Of a DNA stretch of 64,000 nucleotides, positions 12,638 to 23,699 are shown piece after piece. A program made the position numbers and the translations under genes. Origin of the DNA: Ottelia alismoides (lineage: Eukaryota; Streptophyta; Magnoliopsida; Alismatales; Hydrocharitaceae); contig JAZKJV010010541.1 of the NCBI GenBank assembly GCA_037367405.1, positions 62,001-126,000 of the forward strand, written 5' to 3'. Each line of letters starts with the position of its first letter. Position 1 is the stretch's first letter. The notes beneath the pieces were generated by a model. That model did no database searches. It was not told the DNA's origin and worked only from the letters and a program-made list of their open reading frames with translations.

Positions 12638-14085
12638 GGGTCAAAATATATTGTCGCTGAGCGACCGCTCACAGAACACCAGTTAATCAGCAATTAACCC
12701 ACATGAAAGAATGCATCAATTAAGTCCCAAAATTGTGAATTAACATTTATCTCTACCACAAAATGCACAGTGAATAAGTGTGTAGAGGTCGAACCACAGA
12801 GAGCAATGCAAAAAAATGAAGTAGCCTATAATGTTCATGTATAACAGAGTCATCCTTGTATGAATCCTATTTTTGTGGGTTTTTTCTTTTTTTAATGTTT
12901 AATATTATATATATATATATTTATATGGATATAATTTATAGAGTATAGAGATATAAAGATATACACCCATAAAGGGTATGTATGCATATATATAGATAGG
13001 TTATATATATATACAATTTTTTTATTTTATATTTTGATTTTTTATTTTTAATTTTAAGATTTTTATACATACATACATTTATATACATATTTTATTTTCT
13101 TTTTTTTTTCAATATTGGAATGTATATACAATGTAATGAGAGGGGAGATATAATATTTATAAAAATATACAAAAACACTCAAAAATTCAGAAATAATATC
13201 TTTTTGGTATTTTTATGATTTTTTACTGTTTTTGTGATTTTTGGATATTTTTTGAAATATTTTTGGAATTTTTAAATAATGAAATAAAGCGAAACAGTGA
13301 AGTAACTACTGGTTGTGAGTAAAATAGGGCTTAAAAATAGCAAACAATCACAAAATTTTTCCAAACTATTTTTAAAATAAAGATAATAAAAGATAAAACC
13401 TACAGAACTTGAGTTTGCAATTTTTGGAGTTTTCTATAATTTTTATAATTTTTGAAGTTTTTGAGTATTTTCGAATTTTTAAGGTTTTTCTTTTGAGATT
13501 TTTAGCAATTTTTGGACTGACACTAAAATATGATAAAATAGACCATAGGTAATTATTTTGGAGCTTTTCGAGGTGGTTTACTATTTTTTTGGTATTTTCT
13601 AAGCTAGACAGTAGACAAAATGCATGTTTTTGATTTTTAATAAATGCAAAAATGAAACAGAATTAAAAACAAAAAATATGGTGCAAGAGTAAGCTAACAG
13701 GAGCTTACATTAATTTTTGTAGAATTTTTCAAGCTAATATGATGCATGAAATAAATGGATAAGGCATACTAAAATATATGGCTTGGTAGGGGCATTTTTG
13801 CAAATAAAAATAAAGTTAGGGGCTGTAGTGCAAAAACACCAAAACTATAACACATGGTCTGCAACTTTAAGCGCTAAAACGAAATTCAAAACCCGCCAGG
13901 GACCCCCGCGCAAAATGACCATCACGTGGGACTACACGGGATCCGCACCCAGAGGAACCAAATAGTAATTTCAAAAAATTCGAGGTCCTGGTTGCAATTT
14001 TTACAAAAATAATACACTTTCAATTTTATTTTATGGACTAAAGAGAAATATACAAACATACAGGGGGTCATATGCAAATTAGCCA

Positions 14086-14109
14086 CCTCACGTGGGACGA
14101 CACGTGAGG
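14086..14109. promoter_or_regulatory. CACGTG (G-box) inverted repeat in LTR unit 3
   Basis: Arms CCTCACGTG and CACGTGAGG are separated by six bases and are a perfect 9 bp inverted repeat. The same place in units 1 (near 6,100) and 2 (near 10,100) has one-base changes. Related sites occur in LTR C near 29,360 and LTR F near 44,125. CACGTG is the core bound by plant bZIP and bHLH factors; function here is inferred. Confidence 0.5.
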
Positions 14110-15237
14110 AGACGTGGACTGGACCTAAAAGTAATATCACAATCCTACAGGGGGTCCATGAAAAATATCCAAAATAAAATGAACTTCGATTTTTATTTAC
14201 AGGGCTAAACAATAAATACAAAAAGGCTGGGGTGAAGATCTGTAAATTACCCCTAAGTGCGCGCTGGTGGACAGCGTGGATCATCTCACTTGGACACGCG
14301 TCGCGCATCCAACAGCTGGTACGGCTTCGCCAATGAAGGGTTGCGATTAGATCAGCCGAGCTGATCTGACGGTCGGTGCAGGGCTTCATCTGACGGCTCT
14401 GGTGTGATCTGGGGGCGCCACCCTGATCGGACAGCGATGGAGCCTCCTGGAAGAACATGGAAGAAGCTCGCGCGAGGCGAGCTTCGTTCTTGAAGCTTGG
14501 GCTCCTCCGGGCTTCTCCCTCGCATCTGAGGTGTTCGGATCGTAGCTGGAGGCGTCCCGCATCTGCTCGTGGTCTTGGCGTGGCTCCTAGAGGTCCAAGG
14601 AGCTCAGGCGAGGCCGATGAAGGTCGGGACCTCCAGGAGCCTCTTCCTGGTTCGAATCGAGCCCAAAAGGGCTTCTTGCGTCGTTTGACCTGCATAGGAA
14701 GAATCGAGGGAACGTGGGCTATCTCCTCGACCCCGGGTTTTGAAGCTCTGGCGCAAAATGAGGTGAGGCGGAGGAGCTCCGACGATAGGCGGAGGTGGAG
14801 CTCCGATTCGCAAGGACTGGGGGTCCTTGGTTGAACAAAAGTGATAGGGAGATGGAGCACGCGATGGGGAACGAGGTGAGGTGAAAATGGCAGTCGGAAA
14901 CGGTCGAGATCACAGTGAAGAAGTCGCCAGAGCGGAGCTGAGGCGAACTTCGATTTGTCGATTTCACGCTACGCTAATTAACTAAAGACTAAACTAAGCA
15001 TGGGAATGGAAAGCTGGAATTAAAATCTACCTAAAATGCAAGAAAGAATAGCTCTTATACCTGGGGGCCACCAGGGAGCAGGACGGATGCCGGAGCTCCG
15101 TAGCGTCAAAACTTATCCCTCCTCTAGCCGATTCGAGTCACTGAAATGCACCCCCTGTCACGAGGAACCTCCCAGGATCAAATTCGAGGCTTTTGGGTGG
15201 ATGAAATTGGCCAAATTTGAGGAGGGGGCGGAGCTTC

Positions 15238-15250
15238 TTATTTATAAACA
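15238..15250 (-). promoter_or_regulatory. TATA box of LTR unit 3
   Basis: Same TATA sequence on the minus strand as in units 1 and 2. It is the outermost of three potential transcription starts in this LTR array. The W-box palindrome at 15,453-15,470 is about 200 bp upstream. Confidence 0.6.
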
Positions 15251-16829
15251 CTGGAATGAACCCTTACTGACCGACGTTTATTGAGTAATCCATTGAGCAT
15301 CATGTTGGTCTAAGATATCAGCGAGCATCAGTGATCATCAGTGATGATTTCTTGTAAAGAACGCGAGCGCGATCGATGGATGAGATGGCCATAAAAAAAG
15401 GAAGAAATTCGGGGAAAAGACAGTTCTGAGACGCCAGGTCCCGGATGGGACAGTTGACCGGGCGGTCAACAAAGGCTGGCGCCCCATTGGTCTACCTCGG
15501 ACGCTAGAGGACAAAATAGGGGACCTTATTCTAAAATGATTTATTCAACATAATAAATGATTTTATTAGAATTTTCTTATAAAATAAAAAATGTGTATTA
15601 ATTTATGTAGTATCTATTTATGATTATTATTTAATTTTTCGATGTATTTTTATTATGGTTTTATTTTAATAATGTATTTATGCATGTATTTACATGTATT
15701 TTGTATATTTTATTTTATTTTTTTTATTTTTTTATTTTGTTAGCTTATTTTATAAATTTATAATTTTTTTTTGTGAGTGTGAGGGTATTTTTATTTAATT
15801 TTTATGAGTTGATTTTCATATTTAAATAAATAGGTAGATGTATATGTAGGTGTACTTATAGGTATTTTACCTATATATTATGGATACTTTATTTAGTTAA
15901 TGTATTTTATTGGTTTTTATTTTGGATTTGTATTTTTAATAAGTTATATGTAATATTCACATTATTGTAAAAATATAGAAGAATAGAATGATTAAAGAAT
16001 GTTTCCCTCTTTATTTAGATATATATTTAACATAGGTATTATGCCTATTATCTTGCATAGACTTATTTTATTTTATAAATACTTTTTAGTTTTATTCTAA
16101 TTTAAATATGTACATGTGTTATATACATTATTTACAAAATTCTAAAAATATAATTTGATAAAAATAATGGATAATGAATAAATTGAATATTTTAATCAGG
16201 CAGGCTGCACAATGTGGGCCCAAAACCTAACTTTCACAGATAGACTCCAAAAATTTATGAAACCAATTTTATTAAATAGCTCTTGGAAAGCTATATACAT
16301 ATTAAGTGATTTTGGGTGATTTTGAGTTTTTATTTGCAAGATATGGGTCTGTGAAGTTGAGATTTTGGCTTTTTATTCTGGGTATAAAATGTACACTGAG
16401 TATTATTTTTATACAAACTCAATTTTGTATTTTTATTTATATTATTATCTAAAACTTTCATGTACAAAGTTTCTTTATTTGATGAATGAATAATTACATA
16501 CAAAATATGTGTCAAAAAATGCATAAATAAATGAATAAATGAATGAGGTAATCATTGTACTGCTGGCCCTTATCTCCCCCTACTTTATTCCTTGTCGACC
16601 AGTTCCATGCTGGCCTTGGTCTCGGGCTTCGGGTCATAAAATATTTGCAATATTTTATTCCTTTTTCGTTTCTTTTCTTTATTCTATAATTTTGGCATTA
16701 AAAACCTTGTATAATTAATACAATGAATTATGAATGCTATTATGTACAAATTGATGCTATTTACGTGCATTTGATGGGGTTTTTGAGACCAAAATAATAG
16801 AATAAAGGTGATGAAATGGGGTTTCATCA

Positions 16830-18501
16830 CATGGATACACTTTGACTGAGATGTGGCAGCTCTAGGGCTTGAAGATGGCCAAAATTGAATGGAGGAGAAG
16901 ATGGAGTTATTTATAGACAATATGGGGTGCCCCTATTGACTGGGAAAAATCAACGAATCGAAGCTATGCACGAGAGATACAATGGCTCGGCATGGATCAT
17001 GATAGACCTGGGAGTAATTTATGTGAAGGGATCGACGCCAATAGGCAGATGGAATGGCCAAGAAAAGGGAGGAAATTGCGGGAAAATATAGACGTGTTGT
17101 AGAATTGGGGGTGGGGGGGGAGTTGACCGGGGTCAACAGAGGACGCGACCCCATTGGTCCAGCCGGACATGATACAAGATAAAACAACATATTTATTAAA
17201 GAATAATTATTTAAAAATAATAAATGATTTTTTATTTTTCAATTATAAAATAAAAATGTTTATTATTTTATGTAGTATTTTCTTATTGATTTTTATTTAT
17301 TTTTTGACTTTATTTATTAATAATTGATTTTTAATGGTGTATTTATAGGTATATATATGCCATATTTTGGCTATTTTATTTTTGTTTTGTATATTTTATT
17401 TTTATTATTTTATTCTTTTATTTATATATATTTACAACTTATTTTTAGTGTATAAAATATTTTTATTTTATTTTTATGATGTTATTTGTACACTTAAATA
17501 AATAGATATGTATATTTTATGGATTACTTATAGGTATTTCATTTGTGTTTTATGTATAATTTTTATTTTAGTGTATTTTATTGAGTTTTATTTTGGTTTT
17601 ATATTTTTAATATAATATAGATAATATTTACAATATTACAAAAATATAAAGATTAAAGAATAAAAAAATTTAATCCAACTTTATTTATATACAAGTAATA
17701 ACATATGTATTTTGCCTATGTTTTCACATAGACTTATTTTAATTTATTTTTCTTTTTGGTTTATTTTAGTTTAATATGAACATATGTCATAAATAAAAAT
17801 AACAATATTATAAAAGTATAAATTTGTAAAAATAATATAGCAATGAATAAATTGAATATTTTTAATCGGGTCTATTATACAATAGGGGTCAAAAAGCTAA
17901 CTTTCACACAGTAACTCCATAAAATATAAAACCACCTCCGTTAAAATAGCTTGTGGAAAATTTATATACAATTTAGAGGTGATTTTGATATGTTTTGAGT
18001 TTTTATTGTGAAAGATATGGATATGGAAATGGGGTTTTGGCTTTATATTTTGTGTATAAAATGAACATTGTAGGTTATTTTTGTACAAACTCAATTTTGT
18101 ATTTTTATTTATTTTATTTTCTACAATTTTCATGTACAAAGTTTCTTCATTTAATGAATAAATAATAAAGAATAAACGTGTCAACAAATGCATAAATAAT
18201 GAATAAAAGAATTAGGTTTTTATTCCAATTTGGCCCTTATCTCCCCCTACTTTATCCTTGTCGACCAACTCAATTCTTGACTTGGTCTCAGGGATCAGGG
18301 GCATAAAATATCTTCGATATTATTCCTTTTCTTTTCTTCTCTTTATTCTATAATTTTGGCATTAAAAACCATGTTTTATATACCAATTAATACAATAAAT
18401 AATGAATGCTATTTTGTACAAGAATGATAATTTACATGCATTAGCTAGGGTTTTTTAAGGCCAAAATGATAGAATAAAGGTGATGAAATGGAGATTCATC
18501 A
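16830..18501 (-). repeat. Element B: truncated Athila LTR (U3 part)
   Basis: The minus-strand LTR start TGATGAATCTCC is at 18,501, and the sequence follows the U3 of A, C and F down to just past a TATA box (16,906-16,916), where A begins. It is a more diverged copy than the three units of A. A CCAAT-type box and W-box palindrome are at about 17,122-17,160. The remainder of B is presumably beyond A, off the left edge. It abuts the gag end of C, so B seems inserted there. Confidence 0.8.
17122..17137. promoter_or_regulatory. W-box palindrome in LTR B
   Basis: GTTGACC and GGTCAAC arms are separated by GG. TTGACC is the W-box core bound by plant WRKY factors. ATTGG (an inverted CCAAT box) follows at about 17,154. 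The same pair precedes the TATA box by about 200 bp in A (units 2 and 3) and F. Role inferred. Confidence 0.5.
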
Positions 18502-19287
18502 GCGGTTCCTGTGAACCTAAGCCTTGACTATCTAGTCCAGTTAGTCAAGGGCCTAACCGAGATGACTCAAAAGCTATATGACCTTACGACCACGAAAGCT
18601 CCAATCCCGGCACAACTCGAACCAACTCCAATAACTTTAAGCACACAGAACATGTAGAATGTGAAGTCCCATCTACGCCCGTAGGGTCCGATGATAATGA
18701 ATTTTGTTTTTTTAATCTTGTTACTCTCAGAGAAGCAAGACGTTGCCTCCGTCTACCATGCTCAAGTTAATAATAAAGCTTCATATGGTGAATCCATCAT
18801 CTTCTGCATCAACCGTGTTGGCCACAGGTTCGGGTGAGGAAGGAAGAAGAAGGAGGAGCCATGCAGCTGCCAGTTACCACCATCCCCAGCAAAAAGAAAA
18901 AAAAAGAAGAAAAATGAAAAGGACAAAAAAGATGCTTGCAGTCGAAGTGAAGTCGCGCCGGCCATGGAGGAGCACGCACCAACATCCAATCCATCACCAA
19001 CCGACAGAGCGGAGACCGCATTTTTTGGATGTCAACCCTCAGTTTCATATTGTACACCTTTTTGCATCCTGGTTGTACAAAATGTTGTGGACATGAATTT
19101 GGATGTAAATAAGAACAATATTTCTGATTCCAGTTCTGTATATATTCCTTTTCCTGATGCAATTGAAAAATCCAAAAAATGCAAAGCGAAAAAAAATGCA
19201 TTATATGATCTTGGTGTTGTGGATATTCTTGAACACTTTACTGTTGAATTGCCTTTGCTGAAAGCCATGAATATATGCTCATTGTAA
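18502..19287 (+). pseudogene. Gag C-terminus and post-gag linker of element C
   Basis: The first 160 bp read YLVQLVKGLTEMTQKLYDL and IPAQLEPTP, matching the gag end of A. At 18,720-18,760 a frame-broken TLRSGR-like motif appears, followed by a Lys/Arg-rich stretch (18,743-18,970) ending in KSRRPWRST. From 18,964 a 107-codon frame (MEEHAPTSNPSPTDRAETAF, then SSVYIPFPDAIEKSK and VVDILEHFTVELPL) matches the equivalent segment of F at 63,596-63,904. This segment lies between gag and protease in both copies, with no enzymatic motif visible. Confidence 0.75.
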
Positions 19288-19329
19288 AAAAGGGCTTGAA
19301 AGAAGCATGCACGATCAAGCATCAGTCAA

Positions 19330-19910
19330 ATTGCAATAACAGATGCAACAGAGTAAAGAAGCACGTCCTCACCGATGGCTACAGTTGCAACTATCATCAA
19401 TCTCCCAAAGAAGAAGCTTGACAAAGGAGCACTTCTGATCAGATGTGAGATTTTTGATCAGATTTTCGAGTGAACTTTGCTTGACCACATCTCTTCAATC
19501 AACCTTATTATGCCTCATTGCTTACAGAATTTGGGCTGGGACCGCTCAAGCCGACACCCATGGTCCTTCAATTTGCTGATAGATCAATCAAGCGAACTGG
19601 AGGTTTATTGGAGGACGTTGTTGTGACAGTGCAAGACATGCAGTTTCTTGTTGATTTTGTAGTCCTTGATATGGAATCTCCTGCACCCTTACTCCAAACT
19701 CCAATTATTCTTGGCCGGCCATTCCTGCACACTACAGAGGGTTGTGGTTTATTATGGTCGGGGAAGATCACTGTTCTGCTCGAACATTGATAAACTAACA
19801 GTATACATGGTCAGTGGACCAAAAGTTGTGTCTGATCAAGGTCAAGCAGAACCATCTGAAGAAGATTGTGACTTTATTATAGAGATTAGAGATACATAAT
19901 TGTCTTTGGG
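19330..19910 (+). pseudogene. Retropepsin (aspartic protease) remnant of element C
   Basis: An aspartic protease would cleave the Gag-Pol polyprotein. The active-site region near 19,480-19,510 is damaged: LDHISSINL stands where relatives have LD-x-G-[SA]-S-[IV]-N-L, and a frame change follows. The flap and C-terminal part, in frame from 19,518, read GLGPLKPTPMVLQFADRSIK, DFVVLDMESPAPLLQTPIIL and GRPFL, typical of Athila proteases. It is equivalent to 62,903-63,400 of F and 30,573-31,157 of D. Confidence 0.78.
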
Positions 19911-20419
19911 ATGACACATTGGGTCTAGGAAATTCTCTTTCCAGAGGAGGACCTGGAAAACACAATCTTTTAATGCTCTGATGTTGACTGAGAGACATAT
20001 TCTTTTTTGCTGATGTACCTTTTTGAGATAGAGATTCATGCCGGTCCAAACAATGATGAATTCATTGATGTTTTATTCGGTACATTATCAGCAGAGACAC
20101 AAGTGACAAAGGTGAGCAACACTTCCAAAATCATGGTACATCACCCACCTACCAGTTCAGTTTATGAAGTGACCGATAAGCAGGCTTGATCAACACCATA
20201 GTAAAGGCCACTTTCGAAAGGCCTCAAGTATGCTTTCCTTGTGGGTGGAGAAAACATGTATCTAGTCATCATCAACAACAGGATGAACCCCGGATCATGA
20301 ATCTCAACTGCTCGATGTCTAGGAGGAAAACCGCAAGTCACTTGGTTGGCATGTATCATACCTTCATAGGAATAAATACTGCTTTGTGCTCACCACATCT
20401 ATCTGGAAGATGATGCCAA

Positions 20420-21750
20420 GCCATCCTGATAATTTCAACAAAGATGAATCCTAATTTGTGGGACATCATCATAAAGGAGATAACAAAATGGTGTGACGTA
20501 GGATTTATTTATCCCATATCTGACTCAAAATCGGTGAGCCCCTTACATGTAGTTCTAAAGAAATCTGGTCTCATTGTGATTACCAATGAAAGAGGAGAGG
20601 AAGATTTCCACTCGGATACCAAAATCTTGGCACACGGGTGTTGATTACCCGCCACCTCAATGCTGCAACAAAGAAGGACCACTTCCCCTGCCTTTTATTG
20701 ATCAAGTCTTGGAAAGATTGGACGATAGGGAGTTCTTCTGCTTTCTAGATTGGTATTTCGGGTACAACCAAGTGGCAATTGCCCCATAGGTCCAAGAGAA
20801 AGCTACCTTCACTTGCCCGTTTGGCACCTACACTTTGAGGATAATTCCCTTTGGTTTGTGCAATGCACCAGCCACATTCCAAAGGTGCATGCTTGCAGTC
20901 TTCGTCGATATGGTTGGCAGTTTTCTTGTGGTGTTCATGGACGACTTCTCTATCTATGGTGATAGCTTTATTCTTCTCTTGAACAACCTAGATAGAGTAC
21001 TTCAGTAATGTCGAGAAGTCAATCTCATACTATCTTGGGAAAGAGCCACTTCATGGTCACTGAAATATATTGTGCTGGGCCACATTGTTTCCAAGCGTGG
21101 CATGCAAGTTGACCCAATAAAGGTGGATTTGATTGTCAATCTTAAGCCAACCTCAAAATGTTAAGAAATGTGAGGTCATTCCTGGGGTATGTGGGTTTCT
21201 ACAGAATATTCATCATAGATTTCAGCCGCATCGCCCAACCTCTAACTGAATTGCTGTGCAAGGAGACCAAGTTTCATGTTGATCATTAGGTTCTCATTTC
21301 TTTCAATCAGCTGAAGGAGATAATCACTCAAGCTCCAGTCCTACAGCCGCCAGATTGGTCTGTACCCTTTGAGATCATGACATATGCGCCAGTTATGCAC
21401 TTAGGGCTGTGTTAAGACAGAGGAAAGAAAAAGTTCCCTATGCCATTCACTACGCTAACAAGGCATTAGATTAAGCACAATGTAAATACACGTTTATAGA
21501 GAAAGAGTTGCTGGACGTGGTTTTCTCCCTCGAGAAGATCAGATCCTACTTGCTTGGATCTAAAGTCACCATCTACATTGACCAATCTGTTATCCGGTAT
21601 TTACAGCAGAAGAAGGATGCCAAGCCTAGATTGATCAAATGGATCCTTCTCCTTCAAGAGTTCGACTTGGAAATCAAAGATATACTTGGATTTCAAAATG
21701 TGGTAGTAGATCACCTCTCCATAACTGAGTATCAAAGAAACCTCCATTGA
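20420..21750 (+). pseudogene. Reverse transcriptase and RNase H remnant of element C
   Basis: The polymerase that copies the element RNA into DNA is spread over several frames. MNPNLWDIIIKEITKW and VSPLHVVLKKSG mark the start of the RT fingers (20,444-20,580). A second frame holds LPFIDQVLERLDDREFFCFLD (20,690-20,750). A third has TFTCPFGTY, PFGLCNAPATFQRCM and the catalytic VFMDDFSIYG. The FMDD codons (20,934-20,945) are intact. RNase H and its tail appear at 21,508-21,750 ([36 protein letters not shown]). Internal stops and frame changes abolish function. Confidence 0.85.
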
Positions 21751-23060
21751 GTTATGTACCCATGATAGACACCTTTCCTAATGAATCAATTCTTGTCATG
21801 GTGACTCTCCCTTGGTATGCCGATATTGTGAACTACCTCGTCTCATGTGTAGTCCCACAAGATTGGATGAAAATCAAGAAGGACAAGTTCTTGTCCACTA
21901 TCCATTTCTACAAATGGAAGACTCACTCTTATTCAGGGAAGGAGCATATTGTATTTGGTTACGGTGTATCCCTCAAGAGGAGCATCAAAGTATCCTCGAG
22001 AACTGTCATTCACTTGAATCTGGCAGACATCATTCTAGAGACAAAACGTTCACAAAAGTATTGTAGTGTGGCCTCTGGTGGCCCGCACTTTTCAGGATGC
22101 AACATCCTATGGTCAAAGGTTGCGCTGACTGTTAGAAAATGGAGGGACCCTCATAGCTAAAGACTCGATGTCCTTGAAATTCATTTATATTTCAGATGTA
22201 TTCGATGCTTGGGGCATAGATTTCAAGGGAACCTTTCCCAACAATCACGGATTTGAGCACATCCTTCTTTGATATTGATTATGTGAGTCGCTGGGTTTAA
22301 CAACCATACAGTTTCTCAGTTTCTACGTGATATATCATTTCATGGTCCTGGGGTACCAAAGATTCTGATATCAGATGGGGTAGTCACCCATAATAGAGAG
22401 AGGTCAAGAATTTTACGAGGGAGTACGACATCGAGCACCGAGTCACTTCTCCTTAATCATCCTCAGACCAATGGCATGGGATAGCTCTTAAACAGGAGAA
22501 ATCAAGACTATTTTGCAGAAGCTTGTGAGGTCGAACAGGAAGAACTAGTCCCAACTCTTGGACTTCGTCTTTTGGGCATACATGACCGCCTACAAGTCTC
22601 CCTTGGGCATGTCGCCCTATCATCTTGTATATGGAAAGCCATGCACCGTCGAGTTGATTCACAATCATTATGGGCATTGAATAGTTGCGACATGGACTCA
22701 CAGAAAGGTGGTCAGCAAAGAAAAGTGGATCTGAACAGACTCATTGGAATTCTGAGACTATGTGTATGATAATAGCTTGATGTACAAGCAGAAGGTTAAA
22801 TGTTGGCATGACCAACACATCAGACGAAAGACCTTCGAGACTGGATAGAAATGTGGTTATTCGACGTAAAGTTGAAGATATTCCCTGGTAAATTAAAAAT
22901 TAAATGGGCAGGGCCATTCAGAGTGAATGATGTGCATGAAAATAGAAGCATCGTGATATCAGATTTGTCATCTAACATACAACCATTTGTGTCAACAATC
23001 AGTTACTGAAGCTATAGAAAGAGCATGACACTTTCCTGGCCGTTGTGGACTCAGATTAAG
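21750..23060 (+). pseudogene. Integrase remnant of element C
   Basis: Integrase joins the DNA copy into the host chromosome. The leading segment reads PWYADIVNYLVS and MKIKKDKFLSTIHFYKWK (21,747-21,920). The zinc-binding region follows (EEHQSILENCHSLESGRHHS, about 21,980-22,040). In the catalytic core the first Asp is kept in WGIDF (codon 22,219-22,221) and the second in ISDG (22,374-22,376), but they are in different frames. SPLGMSPYHLVYGKP lies at about 22,595-22,640, and the C-terminal LKIFPGKLK, IVISDL and QPFV pieces run to about 23,000. Multiple stops; pseudogene. Confidence 0.83.
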
Positions 23061-23225
23061 TGATCTAAAATGATGCATCCTCTACAATGCCAGCAACATC
23101 CAAAGATTCAGATAATGCTCCTATAAATCTCTTTCTCTAGGTTTTTTCTTTTCTTCTTTTCTTCTGATTTTTCTTTTATTTGTTTTTCTTCTCTTCCTTT
23201 CTTTCATTCCTCTCAGTCATCACCG

Positions 23226-23595
23226 CTACACTTAGGATATGCTTCATCCTAAATATAGGGGGATGAGGAGTTCCGTTGTTATTCTCTGATCACTCACTTG
23301 TCTCCTCTCTTGTTGATATTTCAGTCTATACTTAGGGATATTTTACCCTAAGTATAGGTGAGACAGGATGAGTCGTTGATATGATCATTCCCACCCTCAA
23401 CCCTCCCTGCATGTAGATACAACCTGCTATACTTAGGACTATTTCATCCTAAGTATGGGGGATAGTTGACTTCTTATTTATTGATTCTATATTCTTTAAT
23501 CGTTGTAGTATAGACTCTTTTATACTTAGTAGGAGTTATGTCTTCTCTTTTCTCTTCGACCTATGAGGACATAGCTAGAACTAAGTATAGGGGGT
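23226..23595 (+). repeat. Array of four stem-loops, each followed by a purine run
   Basis: The hairpins share TATACTTAGG...CCTAAGTATA. Arms: imperfect at 23,229-23,256; a perfect 11 bp stem 23,327-23,337 with 23,346-23,356; a perfect 10 bp stem 23,429-23,438 with 23,447-23,456; and a perfect 10 bp pair 23,521-23,530 with 23,580-23,589 across a longer loop. GGGGGATGAGG, GGTGAGACAGG, GGGGGATAG and GGGGGTCG follow the 3' arms. The same array is present in F at 48,613-49,000. Confidence 0.75.
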
Positions 23596-23699
23596 CGTAT
23601 ATACTCTGTATATACTTTATCTATAACTTGTACTTTCGTATTTTCAATAAATTGTATAAAGTACAATCAATTATTTGTAAAGAACTCACTTTTATGAAA

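Larger units (their letters stand above)
12638..16630 (-). repeat. LTR core unit 3 of 3 (3,993 bp)
   Basis: The junction with unit 2 is base-identical to the unit 1/2 junction (TCTCGGGAGGGGTCAAAAT). This unit ends in the normal LTR start region (CTCGGGCTTCGGGTCATAAA), so it carries the outer U3 end. TATA box at about 15,238-15,250; W-box palindrome 15,453-15,470; perfect CACGTG inverted repeat 14,086-14,109. It also has the longest open frame of the three GC islands (13,922-14,860, minus). Confidence 0.9.
1..16829 (-). mobile_element. Element A: Athila-type Ty3/gypsy retrotransposon, 3' part off the left edge
   Basis: Read on the minus strand from 16,829 leftwards, this is a 5' LTR (4,632-16,829), a primer-binding site (4,612-4,629), a leader, and gag (992-2,296 with broken continuation to about 90). 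Protease, polymerase and the 3' LTR would lie left of position 1. The Athila assignment rests on the gag domain, the LRSGR motif after gag, the tRNA-Asp-type primer site and similarity to C and F, which carry Athila-type polymerase. The right edge abuts another LTR (B) in the same orientation, so A appears to be inserted in B. The LTR is abnormal: its core is present three times. Confidence 0.9.
4632..16829 (-). repeat. 5' LTR of element A with a triplicated core
   Basis: The LTR start is TGATGAAACC at 16,829 and its end is CCTAGTTATCA at 4,632. A normal copy would be about 4.2 kb. Here a 3.99 kb segment occurs three times head to tail (4,653-8,646; 8,647-12,637; 12,638-16,630), capped once by the LTR start (16,631-16,829) and once by the LTR end (4,632-4,652). 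Each unit has AT-rich flanks, a GC-rich island of about 1 kb just downstream of a TATA box, simple TA-rich repeats, and a U3 half with a W-box palindrome. The open frames in the GC island have no recognisable family. Confidence 0.9.

Noticed and set aside
4653..16630. Three tandem repeats as a duplicated gene cluster or centromeric satellite
   Set aside because: Units carry no conserved coding frame and are bounded by an LTR start, an LTR end and a primer-binding site, so they are LTR copies; three copies of 4 kb are not a classical satellite.
23226..23595. CRISPR-like array
   Set aside because: Repeats are palindromic but imperfect, spacers are irregular and homologous in F, and the context is a plant retrotransposon.
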